A stretch of 5,158 bases of DNA, taken from assembly GCA_020056045.1 (NCBI GenBank), contig JAGVIM010000105.1:1-5158 (forward strand). Reading direction: 5' to 3'. Below, one piece after another: positions 4,867-5,158 of this stretch. The notes beneath the pieces are model-generated. The model did no database searches, was not told where the DNA came from, and saw only the letters and a list, made by a program, of their open reading frames with translations. The translations under genes and the position numbers were made by a program. Origin of the DNA: Nanobdellota archaeon. GTDB lineage: Archaea > Nanobdellota > Nanobdellia > Pacearchaeales > GW2011-AR1. Position 1 is the first letter of the stretch; each line of letters opens with the position of its first letter.

Positions 4867-5022
4867 TTATTCTATTAAATCTTGAGCTAGAGATTTTGCA
4901 TTTGGCAAGAAAATAGGGTTTGCATAAGAAAGTATTTGAATATGTTCTTCTTCATGAGATTTTGCCACTCCCCTATTTTCAATTCTATCACCAAAAAATT
5001 TAGCCCATTTTTGTAAATCCAT
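4867..5022 (-). CDS. Small ORF of unknown function, probably 5'-frameshifted
   Basis: An open frame of 51 residues from ATG 5022, beginning MDLQKWAKFFGDRIENRG and ending LAQDLIE, with an acidic HEEEH in the middle. I recognise no family. The frame continues upstream of this ATG as NEEANYYTIKE with similar composition but without an in-frame start codon. The likely original start is the ATG at 5054, preceded by GGAGG at 7-nt spacing, yet from it the frame closes after eight codons. One missing base just after that ATG (for example in the AAGAAG run) would join them into a protein of about 62 residues. It converges on the HTH gene. Either the gene is broken, the sequence has an error, or the short 51-residue form is real. 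Confidence 0.5.
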   Translation of the reverse strand: MDLQKWAKFFGDRIENRGVAKSHEEEHIQILSYANPIFLPNAKSLAQDLIE

Positions 5023-5050
5023 CTCTTTTATTGTATAATAATTTGCTTCT

Positions 5051-5158
5051 TCATTCTGTATCCTCCTCGACCTTTCCGGGTGCTTTATCTTGGATGTATT
5101 TAGAACCAGTTTTTAGACTAAATTCTGCCTTTGCTAACTCTCTCCCGAAATAAGCAGC
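5051..5158 (-). CDS. C-terminal fragment of an unknown small protein (5' end outside window)
   Basis: The frame is open from the right edge for 35 codons to a TGA at 5051-5053. The residues run from AAYFGRELAKAEF to APGKVEEDTE: an amphipathic, probably helical segment followed by an acidic end. The codons are richer in G/C than in neighbouring genes. Its stop overlaps an ATG as ATGA (5054-5051), and its last codons contain the GGAGG that would serve the next frame, the usual layout of translationally coupled genes. No family is recognised; with only 35 residues visible the call rests on the overlap and the Shine-Dalgarno motif. Confidence 0.5.
   Translation of the reverse strand, partial: AAYFGRELAKAEFSLKTGSKYIQDKAPGKVEEDTE
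5052..5066 (-). promoter_or_regulatory. Strong Shine-Dalgarno motif plus ATG at the overlapping start
   Basis: On the minus strand GGAGG (5066-5062) lies 7 nt before ATG (5054-5052), a near-ideal arrangement for pairing with a CCTCC anti-Shine-Dalgarno. It is the only such motif found in front of a start in this window. The ATG is followed by just eight sense codons in its own frame. Confidence 0.55.

Overview
The window looks like a piece of a small, AT-rich archaeal genome, most plausibly from the DPANN group (Pacearchaeota/Woesearchaeota-like). This is inferred from archaeal/eukaryotic-type ribosomal proteins (eL42/L44e, eS1/S3Ae), TTTAAA promoter boxes about 26 nt upstream of RNA or start codons, near absence of Shine-Dalgarno motifs, very tight gene packing, and a giant-style Cys-rich surface protein of a kind common in that group. 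No rRNA gene is present, so the lineage is not proven.

Left part (1-2123, + strand): a two-gene unit. The first gene is open at the left edge and encodes the last 518 residues of a Cys-rich extracellular protein (about 60 cysteines). It carries a thrombospondin-type-1-like segment, four disintegrin-like modules and a C-terminal membrane anchor. One nucleotide after its stop begins a 187-residue protein with an N-terminal anchor, ten N-glycosylation sequons and a short Cys-rich tail. Both should face outward, so they may form one cell-surface assembly.

Middle (2135-2778): a hairpin, a tRNA-Thr(UGU) gene on the minus strand, a 154-nt spacer holding two divergent promoters, and a small gene for a receiver-like domain that has lost its phosphorylatable aspartate.

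Right-centre (2796-4483, minus strand): a compact operon rpl44e - rps3ae - ndk, transcribed right to left with single-nucleotide gaps. It makes two ribosomal proteins and nucleoside diphosphate kinase. The S3Ae protein carries an unusual low-complexity tail of about 110 residues.

Right end (4484-5158): a 52-nt divergent promoter region separates rpl44e from a small + strand HTH-like protein resembling the DNA-binding module of archaeal homing-endonuclease-type proteins. Facing it on the minus strand are two tiny overlapping ORFs, the first cut by the window edge, the second apparently frameshifted behind the only strong Shine-Dalgarno site of the window. The last 350 bases therefore look like small accessory genes, possibly decaying or containing sequence errors.
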